Source: Archangium gephyra (GTDB lineage: Bacteria; Myxococcota; Myxococcia; Myxococcales; Myxococcaceae). Taken from it: DNA of 64,000 nucleotides. The notes beneath the pieces are model-generated. The model did no database searches. It saw only the letters and a program-made list of their open reading frames with translations, and was not told the DNA's origin. The DNA lies in contig NZ_CP011509.1 of the NCBI RefSeq assembly GCF_001027285.1, forward strand, positions 6,782,501 to 6,846,500, read 5' to 3'. This document shows positions 7,399-20,300 of this stretch, piece by piece; position 1 is the first letter of the stretch, and each line of letters starts with the position of its first letter. Position numbers and translations under genes: made by a program.

Positions 7399-10300
7399 GT
7401 CACGGTGCGAGCAGCGGACACGGTGACGTGGCCCACCGCGTCATAGGCCTTCGTGGTGAGGGTGATGCTTCCATTGGCCCCGGTGGCCGTGTCCCAGCTC
7501 ACGGCGTACGGCGCGGTGGTGGCCGTGCCGAGCAGGGTCGTGCCGGCGTAGAACTCGACCTGCGCCACGCCCACGGCGTCACTGGCGGTGGCGCTGACGG
7601 GGACGGTGCCCCGGACCAGGGCGCCCTGTGCCGGAGCGCTGACGGCCGTCACGGGCGCGGTGTTGTCGACGGTCACCTGGACCCCGGTGGAGGTGCGCTC
7701 GTTGCCAATGCTGTCGAAGGCCTTCGCCGTGAGCGTCTGCGCCCCATCCGCCACGCCCGACGTGTTCCAGCTCACCTGGTAGGGCGCGGTGGTGTCGGTG
7801 CCGAGCAGCACCGTGCCCCGGTAGAACTCGACCCGCGCTACCCCGACGGAGTCGCTGGCGGTGGCCTCGAGCAGGGCCGTGCCCTGGAGGTACGTCCCCG
7901 CCGTGGGGGAGGTGAGCTGCGCCGATTCCGGCGGCGTATTGTCGAGGATCACCGCGATCGCGGGGGAGAGCGTGGTGCGATTCACCTGGTCGTAGGCCCG
8001 GGCGGTGAGCGAGTGGTTCCCGTCCGCCAGGGTGGAGGTGTCCCAACTCACCTCGTAGGGCGCGCTGGTGTCGGTACCGAGCAGCGCTCCGTCCGCGTAG
8101 AACTCGACCCTCGCCACCCCGACGGAGTCACTGGCGTTGGCGCGGACCTGGACGGTGGCCCGGAGCCGGGCGTTCTGCGCCGGAGCGCTGAGGGCCACCG
8201 ACGGCCAGTTGAGATCGGTGCGCACCGTCACCGGGGCGGAGGTGCGCTCGTTGCCGGTGGGATCAACGGCCTTCACCGTGAGCGTATGGGCCCCTTCCGC
8301 GTGGTACCCCGTGGTCCAGCTCATCGTATAGGGCACGGTGGTGTCGGTGCCGATCCGCGCCCCGTCCACGTAGAACTCGACCCGGGAGACCGCCTGGTTG
8401 TCACTGGCGGTGGCCTCGAGCACGGCACTGCTGCCCAGGAGCGTCCCCGGCGCGGGTGACGTGAGCACCACGTCCGGAAGGGTGTTGTCGAGGCTCACCG
8501 GGACCGCGGGAGACGTCCCCATGCGGCCATCCGCGTCGTAGGCCCGGGCGGTGAGCGACCAGGCCCCGTCCGCCGCGGTGGTGCTGTCCCAGCTCAGCTC
8601 GTAGGGCGCGGTGGTGTCGGTGCCCAGCGGTGTCCCATTCGCGAAGAACTCGACCCGCGTCACCGTCGTGGCGCTCGCGACCGTCGCACTCACCGGCACC
8701 AGGCCCTTCAGCCGCGCATCCCTGGCGGGCGCGGTGAGCGCCACCACCGGATCCGACAGCACCGCGAAGGCCACATCGTCGTGTTCGCCATAGCCGGTGC
8801 CGGTGCACTCCGACAGGGCTTCGCCCTCGATCCGCAGTTGGGCGCGCACCGCCTGCAGGAGGCCGGCGGGCAACACGTACTCCGCCGAGAGCACCTGGCT
8901 CCCCGGCGTGATCGGCAGCGTGGTCAGGTGTGTCCACGCGGGGCGGGTGGCATCGCTCGTGGAGAACAGATCGAGAAAGGCCGCGGGGCTGCTCCAGGTG
9001 CTGGTGTGGACCTCGATCCGCACGCGCTGCCCCGCCGTGAAGGGCCCTCCCTCGACGCTCGACAGCTTGATGCGCCTGATGGAATACGCGGTGGAGATTC
9101 CATCGGAACAGGCCCCGTTGAGCGTATTGGGCCGGTTGGGCTCCGAGGTGTACTGGCTCCGCACGAGGTTCGTGGTGTCGCAGACGTCCACCGGCGTGGC
9201 GCACTTCGGCACGCGCAGCGTGGCGTCGTACACGGCGCTGGGGATCTGGCTCGTGGTCACCGTGACCGCGGCGCTCGTGGTCACCTTGTTCGTCGCGTCA
9301 TAGGCCCTGGCGGTCAGGACGTGGCTCCCGTCCGCCTGCGTGGTGCTGTCCCAGTCCACACCGAAGGGCGCCGTCGTGTCGCTCCCCACCAGGCCGCCGT
9401 CCCACAGGAACTCGACCCGGGTGACGCCGACGTCGTCCGAGGCCTCCGCCTGGAGGGAGATCACCCCGTTGAGCGTGGCTCCGCTGGCCGGGGAGGTGAG
9501 GGTGACGGCCGGGGCCGCGTTGTCCACCGTCACGCCCAGCGGGGTGGAGGTGGCGACGTTGCCCTGGGAGTCCGTGGCGCGCGCCGTCAGCGTGTGGCTC
9601 CCGCTCGCCACCGTCAGGGTGTTCCAGGAGAAGCTGTAGGGCCAGGACGTGTCGGTCCCGAGCAGCGTGCCGTCCACGAGGAACTCGACCTTGGACACCG
9701 AGGAGGACGCATCCGTGGCGTCCGCGGAGAGCGTCACTGTCCCCCCGAGCGTCGCACCATTCGCGGGCGCGGTGAGCGAGACGGCCGGAGGCGTGAGCTC
9801 GGTGACGACGGTCACCACCACCGGCGGGGAGATTCCCACGTTCCCGGCCGCGTCATACCCCCGGGCGGTCACCACGTACTGGCCGGTGCTGGAGAAGTAC
9901 GCATAGGAACTGGTGGGCGAGTCGGGGCCGCCGCTGTACCGGCTGCCGCCGATGTAGAGCTCGAGCTGGCTGATGCCCAGATTGTCCGTGGCACTCGCGG
10001 AGAGCCGCACCTGCTGACTCACGGCCACGCGCGTGCCCGGCGTGGGCGTGAGGACGGTGGCCACGGGCGCGATGAAGTCGTTGTCCGTCGTCACCGTCAC
10101 CGGCAGCGAGGCCACCACGTTCCCGGCCACGTCACGCGCCCGGGCCATCAACGTGTGGCTCCCGTTCGCGACGCTCCGGGTGTTCCACATCACCCCGAAC
10201 GGCTCCGCGTTGTCCGTGCCGAGCAGCGTCTCCCCCTCGAAGAAGTCCACGGCCACCACGCCGAAGTCGTCGCTCGCCGCGGCCGACACCGTGACGGTGC

Positions 10301-13300
10301 CCACCAGCACCTCTCCACTGGCCGGACTGCTGAGCGCGACCTGGGGCGGGACGGTGTCCGCCACCGAGCCGACCGGGAAGACCAGGTCATCGTGATCGAT
10401 CCACGAGTCCGTGGACGAGCAGGCCCCTCCCGCGGTGCTCGCCCCCACGCCGTACTTCGCACGCACGGCCTGCAGGCCACCGGCGGGCAGGAGGAACTCC
10501 ACCAGGAGTGTCTGCACGCCCACCTTCAGCGGCCTGACGGTGGCGATGGGATTCCACGTGGGCTGCGTCGCATCCGCCGCCGAGTACACCACCAGCTTGT
10601 CCACCGGCACCGAGTCCTTGTTGTCGGTGACGACGTCCACCTCGACCCGGACCCGCTTGCCGGCCGTCAGGGCCGTGCCGTCCGCCCCGAACACCCGGAG
10701 CCCCCGGATGTTCTCCGCCAGACCGGAGCGCGTCCCGTCGAGGCACCCGTCCAGCGTATTGGGTGAGTTCCGCTCGCTGGTCGTTCCCCGTCCCTTGACC
10801 AGCGCCCGGGCATCGCAGCGCTCCGCCACGGTGTCACACCGGGGCGCCATCAGGACCGCATCGAAGCGGGCGTTGCCCTCGTTGCTCGTCTCGACCGTGA
10901 CGGACGCGCTCACCGCGGATTGGCCCGCCTCGTCGTAGGCCTGGACGCTCAGCGCGTGGCTCCCGTTGAACACCGTCCCCGTGTCCCAGGTGAGCGAGAA
11001 GGGCGCCGCCGTGTCGCTCCCGATGCGCTCGCCGTCCACGAAGAACTCGACCCGCGTCACCGCCCGGTCGTCGCTCGCGGCCGCCTCGAGGGTGACCGTA
11101 CCGCTCAGGGTGGCTCCAGAGGCGGGCGCCGTGAGCACGGGCTCGGAGGGTGGGGTGAAGTCGTTGTCCACGGTCACGTTCAGCGTGCCCTGCGAGACGT
11201 TGCCGGCCGCGTCGTACGCCCGCGCGGTGAGGGTGTAGGGGCCGTTGGACAGCGCCTGCGTCGACCAGTTCCTCTCGTAGGGGGCCTGGGTGAGCGTGCC
11301 GAGCAGGGTCGAGCCCTCGTACAGCTCCACGCGCTGCACGCCGCGGTCGTCGCTCGCCTCCAGCTCGAGGGTGACGCTCCTGTTCACCGTGGCGCCCTCC
11401 GCCGGGAAGGTGATGGCCACGGCCGGCGCCGAGGTGTCCGGCGTCCGGTCCACCGCGAAGACGAGGTCGTCATGGTCGGCGTCGAAGCTCGTGACGCATG
11501 CCGCCGTGCCGCTACTCCTGCGGTACACGCCCCGGAGGGCCTGCATCCCGCTCCCACCCGCCGGAAGCAGGTACCGGGCCGTGAACGTCTGCAGGCCTCT
11601 CGTGTTCGTCCAGAGGGTCGTGAGGTAGGTCCAGGAAGGGCTGCTCGCGTCGGGCGCGGCGAAGAGGATCAGGCTCTCGTAGTAGCCAAGGGACGAGTTC
11701 ATCTCCGCGTTGATCGTGGCCTGGACCGTCACCTCCTTGCCCACCTGGAAGGTGGTGCCATCACTCGGGAAGATCCGGAGCCGCTCCAGCGAGGGACTCG
11801 TGAGGTACGTGCCGTACGTCTGGTCCGCGCAGGAGTTGCCCACGGTGTTGGGCTGGTGGAGCTCGGGGCCCAGGCCCGCTCGTCCCTCCAGGAGCCGCCC
11901 CGAGTCGCACCTGCTGCCCACGAGCGCACAGACGGGCGCCCCCCACGCGGGATCGAACACCGCCTGTCCGGCGTTCTCGATCGTCACTTCCACCGGCGCG
12001 CTCACGGCCTGGTTGTAGTGGACGTCGGAGGCCCGTGCGGTGAGCACCCCCGGGCCGTTGGGCGTGCCGAGGCTGCTCCAACTCAGCGCATAGGGCGCCG
12101 TGTCATCCGTACCGATCAACCGGCCACCGAGGAGGAACTCGACGCGGGCGATCCCCGATTCGTCCGTCACGGCGGCGGTGAGGGTCACCGTGCCGCTCAC
12201 CGTCGCGCCCGCGGAGGGCACGGTGAGGGTGACCTGCGGCGGAGCCTGGTCCGCCCCGTTGCCGCTGGCGTACAGGAGCCGGTTCGGAGAATCGTAGGAG
12301 CCCGTGTAGAGCACCTGGGGCGTCGCGCGGGTGGTGAGCTCGGTGGAGACTTCGCCGGGCGTGGCCAGCGGGTGTCCTTCCAGGTAGAGCGCCGCCACTC
12401 CCGCCACGTGCGCGGCCGCCATCGAGGTGCCCGTGAGCGTGTACGTGCTGGTGTCGTTGGTGCTCCAGGCCGAGGGGATGTCGACACCCGGCGCGAAGAG
12501 GTCCAGGCAGCTGTCGGAGTTGGAGAAGATGTACCGGGCGTCGCCCGTGTCGATCGATCCGGCCGTCAGCGCGGCGGGAACCCGGCCAGGAGACCGGTGG
12601 CACGCGGTGGATTGATGGTCGCCCGCCGCGACCGTGTAGAGGACCCCGGCGTTGATGGAGCGGGTGACCGCCTCGTCCAGGGACGTCGACGAGGAGGTGG
12701 ACAGGCTGATGTTGGCCACCGCCGGCTTCACGTGGTTGGCGGTAACCCAGTCGATGCCGGCGATCAGGGTGGACACGCCGCCCGAGCCCCCGCAGTCCGC
12801 CACCCGCACGGAGTGCAGCGTCACCCCCTTGGCCACGCCGTACGTCGCACCGCCGATCAGCCCCGCCACGTGCGTGCCGTGACCGTGGCAGTCACCCGAG
12901 CCGTTGCCGTCCTGGATGAAGGAGGCACCCGGCACCGCACGGCCACCGAACTCGGAGTGGGTGAAGCGGATGCCCGAGTCGAGCACGTAGACGTGGATCC
13001 CGCTGCCGGTGGCGTCGTACGTGTACGTCCCATCCAGCGGCCGCTCGCGCTGATCGATGCGGTCCAGTCCCCAGGGCGCGTTCGCCTGCGTGCCCTGGAG
13101 GGAGAGCTCGGCGTCCTCCTCCACGTAGCGCACGCGCGGGTCGTTGCTCAGCTTCAGCGCCGCCGCCTCCGTCATCGTGGCGGAGAAGCCCTGGAGGGCC
13201 CGGGAGTACACGTGCTTCACGGAGCCGCCGTGGAGCGCGGCGAGCTGCTTCGCCAGCGGCTCCTTGCCCTGGGACTCCCCACCCGTGGCCGACTCCTCGA

Positions 13301-13475
13301 GGACGACGATGTACCGGCCCGGCACCGCCTTCTCCGTCTTCAGCAGCCGGCTTCCCGCGACGAAGGACCTCGGCGGCTTCGCCGAGGCCTCGAGGTCGAG
13401 CGGGCGGTCGGAGGACGTGGGCTCACAGGAAGCGAGCACGAGTCCCGCCGCGAGCAGTGTCACCAGGGTCCGCAT
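7107..13475 (-). CDS. Giant lipoprotein with I9 propeptide, S8 subtilase and 13 Ig-like domains
   Basis: A 2122-residue exported protein. [17 protein letters not shown] gives a lipobox with Cys17. An inhibitor-I9-like segment (about 50-125) and a subtilisin domain (about 130-405) follow, with catalytic Asp166, His199 and Ser351. The usual oxyanion-hole Asn (AAGN) is Asp286 (AAGD), so activity may differ. Then come 13 Ig-like domains of the Big_7 type and three copies of an unnamed cysteine module, encoded near 11435-11965, 10370-10880 and 8755-9245. Module order matches the paralogues, except that only two Ig domains separate modules 1 and 2. It is probably anchored at the outer membrane with a long repeat stalk. 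Role inferred: adhesion, matrix or prey contact. Confidence 0.9.
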   Translation of the reverse strand: MRTLVTLLAAGLVLASCEPTSSDRPLDLEASAKPPRSFVAGSRLLKTEKAVPGRYIVVLEESATGGESQGKEPLAKQLAALHGGSVKHVYSRALQGFSATMTEAAALKLSNDPRVRYVEEDAELSLQGTQANAPWGLDRIDQRERPLDGTYTYDATGSGIHVYVLDSGIRFTHSEFGGRAVPGASFIQDGNGSGDCHGHGTHVAGLIGGATYGVAKGVTLHSVRVADCGGSGGVSTLIAGIDWVTANHVKPAVANISLSTSSSTSLDEAVTRSINAGVLYTVAAGDHQSTACHRSPGRVPAALTAGSIDTGDARYIFSNSDSCLDLFAPGVDIPSAWSTNDTSTYTLTGTSMAAAHVAGVAALYLEGHPLATPGEVSTELTTRATPQVLYTGSYDSPNRLLYASGNGADQAPPQVTLTVPSAGATVSGTVTLTAAVTDESGIARVEFLLGGRLIGTDDTAPYALSWSSLGTPNGPGVLTARASDVHYNQAVSAPVEVTIENAGQAVFDPAWGAPVCALVGSRCDSGRLLEGRAGLGPELHQPNTVGNSCADQTYGTYLTSPSLERLRIFPSDGTTFQVGKEVTVQATINAEMNSSLGYYESLILFAAPDASSPSWTYLTTLWTNTRGLQTFTARYLLPAGGSGMQALRGVYRRSSGTAACVTSFDADHDDLVFAVDRTPDTSAPAVAITFPAEGATVNRSVTLELEASDDRGVQRVELYEGSTLLGTLTQAPYERNWSTQALSNGPYTLTARAYDAAGNVSQGTLNVTVDNDFTPPSEPVLTAPASGATLSGTVTLEAAASDDRAVTRVEFFVDGERIGSDTAAPFSLTWDTGTVFNGSHALSVQAYDEAGQSAVSASVTVETSNEGNARFDAVLMAPRCDTVAERCDARALVKGRGTTSERNSPNTLDGCLDGTRSGLAENIRGLRVFGADGTALTAGKRVRVEVDVVTDNKDSVPVDKLVVYSAADATQPTWNPIATVRPLKVGVQTLLVEFLLPAGGLQAVRAKYGVGASTAGGACSSTDSWIDHDDLVFPVGSVADTVPPQVALSSPASGEVLVGTVTVSAAASDDFGVVAVDFFEGETLLGTDNAEPFGVMWNTRSVANGSHTLMARARDVAGNVVASLPVTVTTDNDFIAPVATVLTPTPGTRVAVSQQVRLSASATDNLGISQLELYIGGSRYSGGPDSPTSSYAYFSSTGQYVVTARGYDAAGNVGISPPVVVTVVTELTPPAVSLTAPANGATLGGTVTLSADATDASSSVSKVEFLVDGTLLGTDTSWPYSFSWNTLTVASGSHTLTARATDSQGNVATSTPLGVTVDNAAPAVTLTSPASGATLNGVISLQAEASDDVGVTRVEFLWDGGLVGSDTTAPFGVDWDSTTQADGSHVLTARAYDATNKVTTSAAVTVTTSQIPSAVYDATLRVPKCATPVDVCDTTNLVRSQYTSEPNRPNTLNGACSDGISTAYSIRRIKLSSVEGGPFTAGQRVRIEVHTSTWSSPAAFLDLFSTSDATRPAWTHLTTLPITPGSQVLSAEYVLPAGLLQAVRAQLRIEGEALSECTGTGYGEHDDVAFAVLSDPVVALTAPARDARLKGLVPVSATVASATTVTRVEFFANGTPLGTDTTAPYELSWDSTTAADGAWSLTARAYDADGRMGTSPAVPVSLDNTLPDVVLTSPAPGTLLGSSAVLEATASDNQAVSRVEFYVDGARIGTDTTVPYTMSWTTGYHAEGAHTLTVKAVDPTGNERTSAPVTVRTDLNWPSVALSAPAQNARLRATVQVRANASDSVGVARVEFYADGALLGTDTSAPYEVSWDTSTLADGNHSLTARAYDQVNRTTLSPAIAVILDNTPPESAQLTSPTAGTYLQGTALLEATASDSVGVARVEFYRGTVLLGTDTTAPYQVSWNTSGVADGAQTLTAKAFDSIGNERTSTGVQVTVDNTAPVTAVSAPAQGALVRGTVPVSATASDAVGVAQVEFYAGTTLLGTATTAPYAVSWDTATGANGSITLTTKAYDAVGHVTVSAARTVTVDNGAPTVAITSPANGTSFSFLTFSTTIQASASDNVGVTQVVFYDGATIIGTDTTAPYSMSWSLGGVPKGTHTLTAKAHDAAGNVTTSAPISVKLN

Positions 13476-13508
13476 GGGTCTTCTCCCCCTCGAAGGAATG
13501 AAATCCGA

Positions 13509-13537
13509 TTTCCTTGAATTGAACAAATACAGGAGAA
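13509..13537. promoter_or_regulatory. Conserved leader inverted repeat, copy 1
   Basis: TTTCCTTGAATT and an imperfect complement ending AGGAGAA flank a GAACAAATAC centre, 34-62 bp before the ATG at 13475. The same element, with a TGGATCAC block on its far side, precedes the three other giant Ig lipoprotein genes. It is either an operator or an RNA leader hairpin. Confidence 0.55.
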
Positions 13538-13623
13538 CTGGATCACCTCCCGCGCGGAAACCTCACGGGGGGGTCCCGCGTATTGGCCCGGAGCGCCCAC
13601 GCCGGGCGTCTGGAGTCCGAACC

Positions 13624-14241
13624 ATGTCATCCACCCGTCCTGTTGCTCTCCGCCTGTTGCCCATGGCCCTGGCCCTGCTCGTGGTGTCGAGCGCGTTCAC
13701 CGAGGCGCACGGCGCTCCGCCAGCCAAGGCGCCCAATGCCGTGAAGGAAGCCCTGACGGAGACGGCCTACCTGGCCGGAGGGTGCTTCTGGGGAATGGAG
13801 GATCTGCTGCGCAAGATTCCGGGCGTCGTGGAGACGGAGGTCGGCTACACGGGCGGAACCTTCTCCCACCCCACCTACGACGACGTGCACACGGGGAAGA
13901 CGGGGCACGCGGAGGCCGTGCGCGTCGTCTTCAACCCGAAGGTGCTGACGTACGAGACGCTGCTGGAGAAGTGGTTCTTCCGCATGCACGATCCGACGAC
14001 GCTCAACCGGCAGGGCAATGACGTGGGCACGCAGTACCGCTCCGCCATCTTCTACCTCTCGGAGGAGCAGCGCCGGGTGGCCGAGGCGGTGAAGGTCCGG
14101 GTCGACAAGTCGGGCAAGTGGAAGCGCCCGGTCGTCACCACCATCACCCCCGCGGGCGACTTCACCCCGGCCGAGGCCTCTCACCAGGACTACCTGGTGA
14201 GGAACCCCAACGGCTACACCTGCCACTACATGCGGGACTGA
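13624..14241 (+). CDS. msrA: Secreted peptide methionine-(S)-S-oxide reductase MsrA
   Basis: A 205-residue MsrA with an added export signal. MsrA reduces methionine-(S)-sulfoxide in proteins and free methionine. The catalytic motif GCFWG holds Cys54, and the C-terminal signature [16 protein letters not shown] carries a cysteine that may resolve the disulfide. Residues 1-30 form a signal peptide ending near AHG, so it likely works in the periplasm or outside, unlike the usual cytoplasmic MsrA. GGAG lies upstream of the ATG. It is the only plus-strand gene in the Ig-lipoprotein cluster and might protect methionines of the exported proteins (inference). Confidence 0.92.
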   Translation: MSSTRPVALRLLPMALALLVVSSAFTEAHGAPPAKAPNAVKEALTETAYLAGGCFWGMEDLLRKIPGVVETEVGYTGGTFSHPTYDDVHTGKTGHAEAVRVVFNPKVLTYETLLEKWFFRMHDPTTLNRQGNDVGTQYRSAIFYLSEEQRRVAEAVKVRVDKSGKWKRPVVTTITPAGDFTPAEASHQDYLVRNPNGYTCHYMRD

Positions 14242-14255
14242 GAGTCCCGAGGTGT

Positions 14256-14286
14256 GCGGCGGGCCTCGTTGACCGGGGCCCGCCGC
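14256..14286. terminator. Strong hairpin between convergent msrA and kelch lipoprotein genes
   Basis: GCGGCGGGCC at 14256-14265 pairs perfectly with GGCCCGCCGC at 14277-14286 across an 11-base loop. It occupies the whole gap between two convergent genes and is well placed as a bidirectional terminator. Confidence 0.65.
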
Positions 14287-14297
14287 CTCTCACCGGG

Positions 14298-16922
<2,625 letters not shown>

Positions 16923-17081
16923 GAGCCCATCTCCTGATGCGTCCACTCCGCCGCACGGATGCGCGAGTGCGCTCCCCCCGCGGGTGGGTTCTTCAAGACG
17001 GCTCATAACGTGCGTGGCTGACATGCACGTCCTCGTGGCGCGCGCGCCGCACACGAGGTCCGGGTGCTGTTTCCAGCGAGG

Positions 17082-17370
17082 TCAGTTCACCTTGACGGAG
17101 ATGGGCGCGGACGCCGTGACATTGCCCGCCGCGTCATGGGCTTTGGCCGTGAGCGTGTGCGTCCCCTTGGGCACGCCCCCCAGGCTCCAGGTCACGCTGT
17201 AGGGGGCCGAGGTGTCGGTGCCGATGACGGTGGCGCCATCGTAGAAGACCACCTGGGTGACGCCCACGTTGTCGCTGGCGCTGGCTTGAAGCGTGGTGCT
17301 GAAGGTGAGGAAGGAGAACGAGGTTCCATTGGCCGGCGAGGTGATGGCCACGGTGGGCGCCACGTTGTCC
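17082..17370 (-). repeat. Homologous tail block, copy 2
   Basis: Encodes the last Ig-like domain of the second giant lipoprotein. It pairs with 7107-7398 by shared SFSFLTF and NVGVTQ variants. Confidence 0.8.
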
Positions 17371-20300
17371 ACGGTGACGGTACGGCCGGCGGACACGGAG
17401 ACGTGGCCCGCCGCGTCGTAGGCCTTCGTGGTGAGCGTGATGCCCCCCTGGGCCCCCGCCGTCGTCTCCCAGCTCACCACGTACGGCGCCGTGGTGGCCG
17501 TGCCGAACAGCGTGGTGCCCGCGAAGAACTCGACCCGCTCCACGCCCACGGCATCGCTGGCGGTGGCGCTGACCGGCACGGTGCCTCGCAGCAGCGCCCC
17601 CTGCGCCGGAGCACTGACGGCCGTGACGGGCGCGGTGTTGTCGACCGTCACCGCCACCTCGCTGGAGGTGCGCACGTTGCCGGCCTTGTCATGGGCCTTC
17701 ACCCAGAGCGTCTGGGTTCCATCCGCCACGCTCGAGGTGTTCCAGGTCATCGAGTAGGGCGCGGTGGTGGCCGTACCGATCAACGCCGTGCCCCGGTAGA
17801 ACTCGACCTTCGTCACGCCCTTCGCGTCGCTGGCGGTGGCCTCGAGCGTGACGCTGCCCCGGAGGAACGTCCCCGGCGCGGGGGCGGTGAGCGCGGCGGC
17901 CGGCGGCGTGTTGTCCGTGGTCACCGGGATGATCAAGCCGCTGGAGCGCCCGTTGCCCGCGTGGTCATAGGCCGTGGCGCTGAGCGAATAGGTCCCATCC
18001 GCCAGGGTGGAGGTGTCCCAGCTCACCTCGTAGGGCGCGCTGGTGTCGGTGCCAAGCCGCGTGGTGCCCGCGTGGAACTCGACCCTCGCCACGCCCAGGT
18101 TGTCCGTGGTGGTGACGCTGACCTGGACGGTTCCCCTGACCAGGGCGTACGACGCCGGAGCGGTGATGACCGGTTCCGACGGCGAGGTCTTGTCGATGAT
18201 CACCTCCACCCCGGGGGAGGTGCTGGCGTTGCCGAGGCGGTCCTGGGCCTTCACGCTGAAGGTGTGGGCCCCATCCGCCACGCTCGTGGTGCTCCAGGTC
18301 ATCGAATAGGGCGCGGTGGTATCGGTGCCGAGCAGCGTCGTGCCACGGTAGAACTCGACCTTCGCCACCCCTCCACTGTCGCTCACGGTGGCCTCGAGCA
18401 CGACACTGTACTGGAGGTAGCTCCCCTGCACGGGTGACGTGAGCGCCACCTCTGGCGGGGTGGTGTCGGTGTTCACCACGACCGCGGCGGAGGTCCCCAC
18501 GCGGCCCCCGGTGTCATGGGCCTTCGCGAGGAGCGTGTGGGGTCCGTCCGCCACGGTCGCGCTGTCCCAGCTCAGGGCGTAGGGCGCCGTGGTGTCGCTG
18601 CCGATCAGCGTCCCGTCCACGTAGAACTCGAGCCGGTTCATCGGCGAGGCGCTGGAGGCCGTCGCGGTCAGCGAGACCAGGCCCTGCACCAGCGCACCGG
18701 AGGAGGGCGCGGTGAGCGTCACCAGCGGATCCCCGTTCACCGCGAAGGCCACGTCGTCCCGCTCGTCGTAGGAACCCGTGCTGCACGCCGAGCTGGAGCC
18801 GCCGCCCGCGCGGAACTGGGCTCGTACCGCCTGCAGGAAGCCCGCGGGCAGCACGTACTCCGCCGAGAGCAGCTGGGCTCCTGTCGCGGCCGGCCGCAGC
18901 GTGGTCAGGTACGTCCACGAGGGGGTTCTGGCCTCGTTCGCGTAGAACAGATCCAGCGCGTCCGTGGCGGTGTCGAAGACGTTGACGTGGACGTCGATCC
19001 GGACGCGCCCGCCCTGCGCGAAGGTCGCTCCATCGAGGGAGGACACCTTGATCCGGTTGATCTTCTGGCTGTTGGCTTCAAAGGCGGAGGCCGAGCCGTC
19101 CTGGCAATTGCTGGAGATCGTATTGGGAGCGCTGGGCTCATCGGCCCACCGGCCCTTCACGAGGGTCGTGGTGTCGCAGACGGTGTTCAGCGTGGCGCAC
19201 CGGGGCACGCCGAGCACGGAATCGTATACGGCGCTCCCGGGCTGGAGCGTGGTCACCGTGAGCTGGGCGCTCGTGCTCACCTGGTTCAACGTGTCATGGG
19301 CCCGGGCTTGCAGCGTGTGGCTCCCGTTCACCGTCCAGCCGGTGTCCCAGTCCACGCTGTAGGGCGCCGTCGTGTCGCTTCCGAGCAGCACCCCGTCCAC
19401 GAGGAACTCGACCCGCGAGACTCCGGCTCCATCCGTGGCGCTGGCTTGGAGGGAGACCACTCCATTCACCGTGGCTCCGCTGGCCGGGGAGGTGAGGGCC
19501 ACGGCCGGGCCCACGTTGTCGACCGTCACCTCCACCGAGGCGGTGGCGGTGTTGCCGTGGCGATCGGTGGCGCGTGCGGTCAGCGTGTGGCTCCCACTGG
19601 CCGCCGTCCGGGTGTCCCAGACGGAGCTGTAGGGCCAGGAGGTGTCGGTCTTGAGCAGCACCCCATCCAGGAAGAACTCGACCTGGCTCATCCCGGATTC
19701 GTTGTCGGTGGCGTTCGCGGAGATCGACACGGTCCCAGTGAGCGTCGCGCCGTGGGCGGGCGCGGTGAGCGAGACCGTGGGCGGCACGGACTCGGGCGCG
19801 ACGGTCACCGTCACCGGCGCGGAGGTGCCCAGATTGCCGGCCGCGTCATAGGCCTTCGCGGTCAGGGTGTGGTTGCCGACCGGGACGCTCCAGGTGTTCC
19901 AGTACATGCTGAACGGTGCCTGGACGTTCCTCGCGAGCCGCGTCGCTCCATCGTAGAGCTCCACGGCCGCGACATCGAAGTCATCGCTCACCGCGACCGT
20001 CAGCGGGATGGGCCCGGACACCGTCGCGCCGTGGGCGGGCGAGGTGATCGCGACCTCGGGGGGGAGGGTGTCCGGCTCCTGGCTGACCGGGAAGATCAGA
20101 TCGTCGCGATCGTTCACCGAGGCCCAGGGAGAGCGCTCGTTGCAGGTCCCGAAGCCCTCGCCGAAGCCGAACTCCGCGCGCACGGCCTGAAGGGCGCCCG
20201 CGGGCAGCACGTACTCCGCCGAGAGCGTCACGAGGCTCTGGTTGCTCGTGCCCGCGGGGGGCTTGAGCGGGGAGCTGGTGAGTCTCGTCCAGCCGCCCTG

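Noticed and set aside
10920-13517. 865-codon plus-strand frame across the first subtilase head
   Set aside because: It is antisense to the S8 domain with its complete triad; no ribosome site or known motif.
17008-17030. ACGTGC/GCACGT inverted repeat between two surface genes, considered as terminator
   Set aside because: Only 6 paired bases with an 11-base loop and no T-run. Too weak to annotate.
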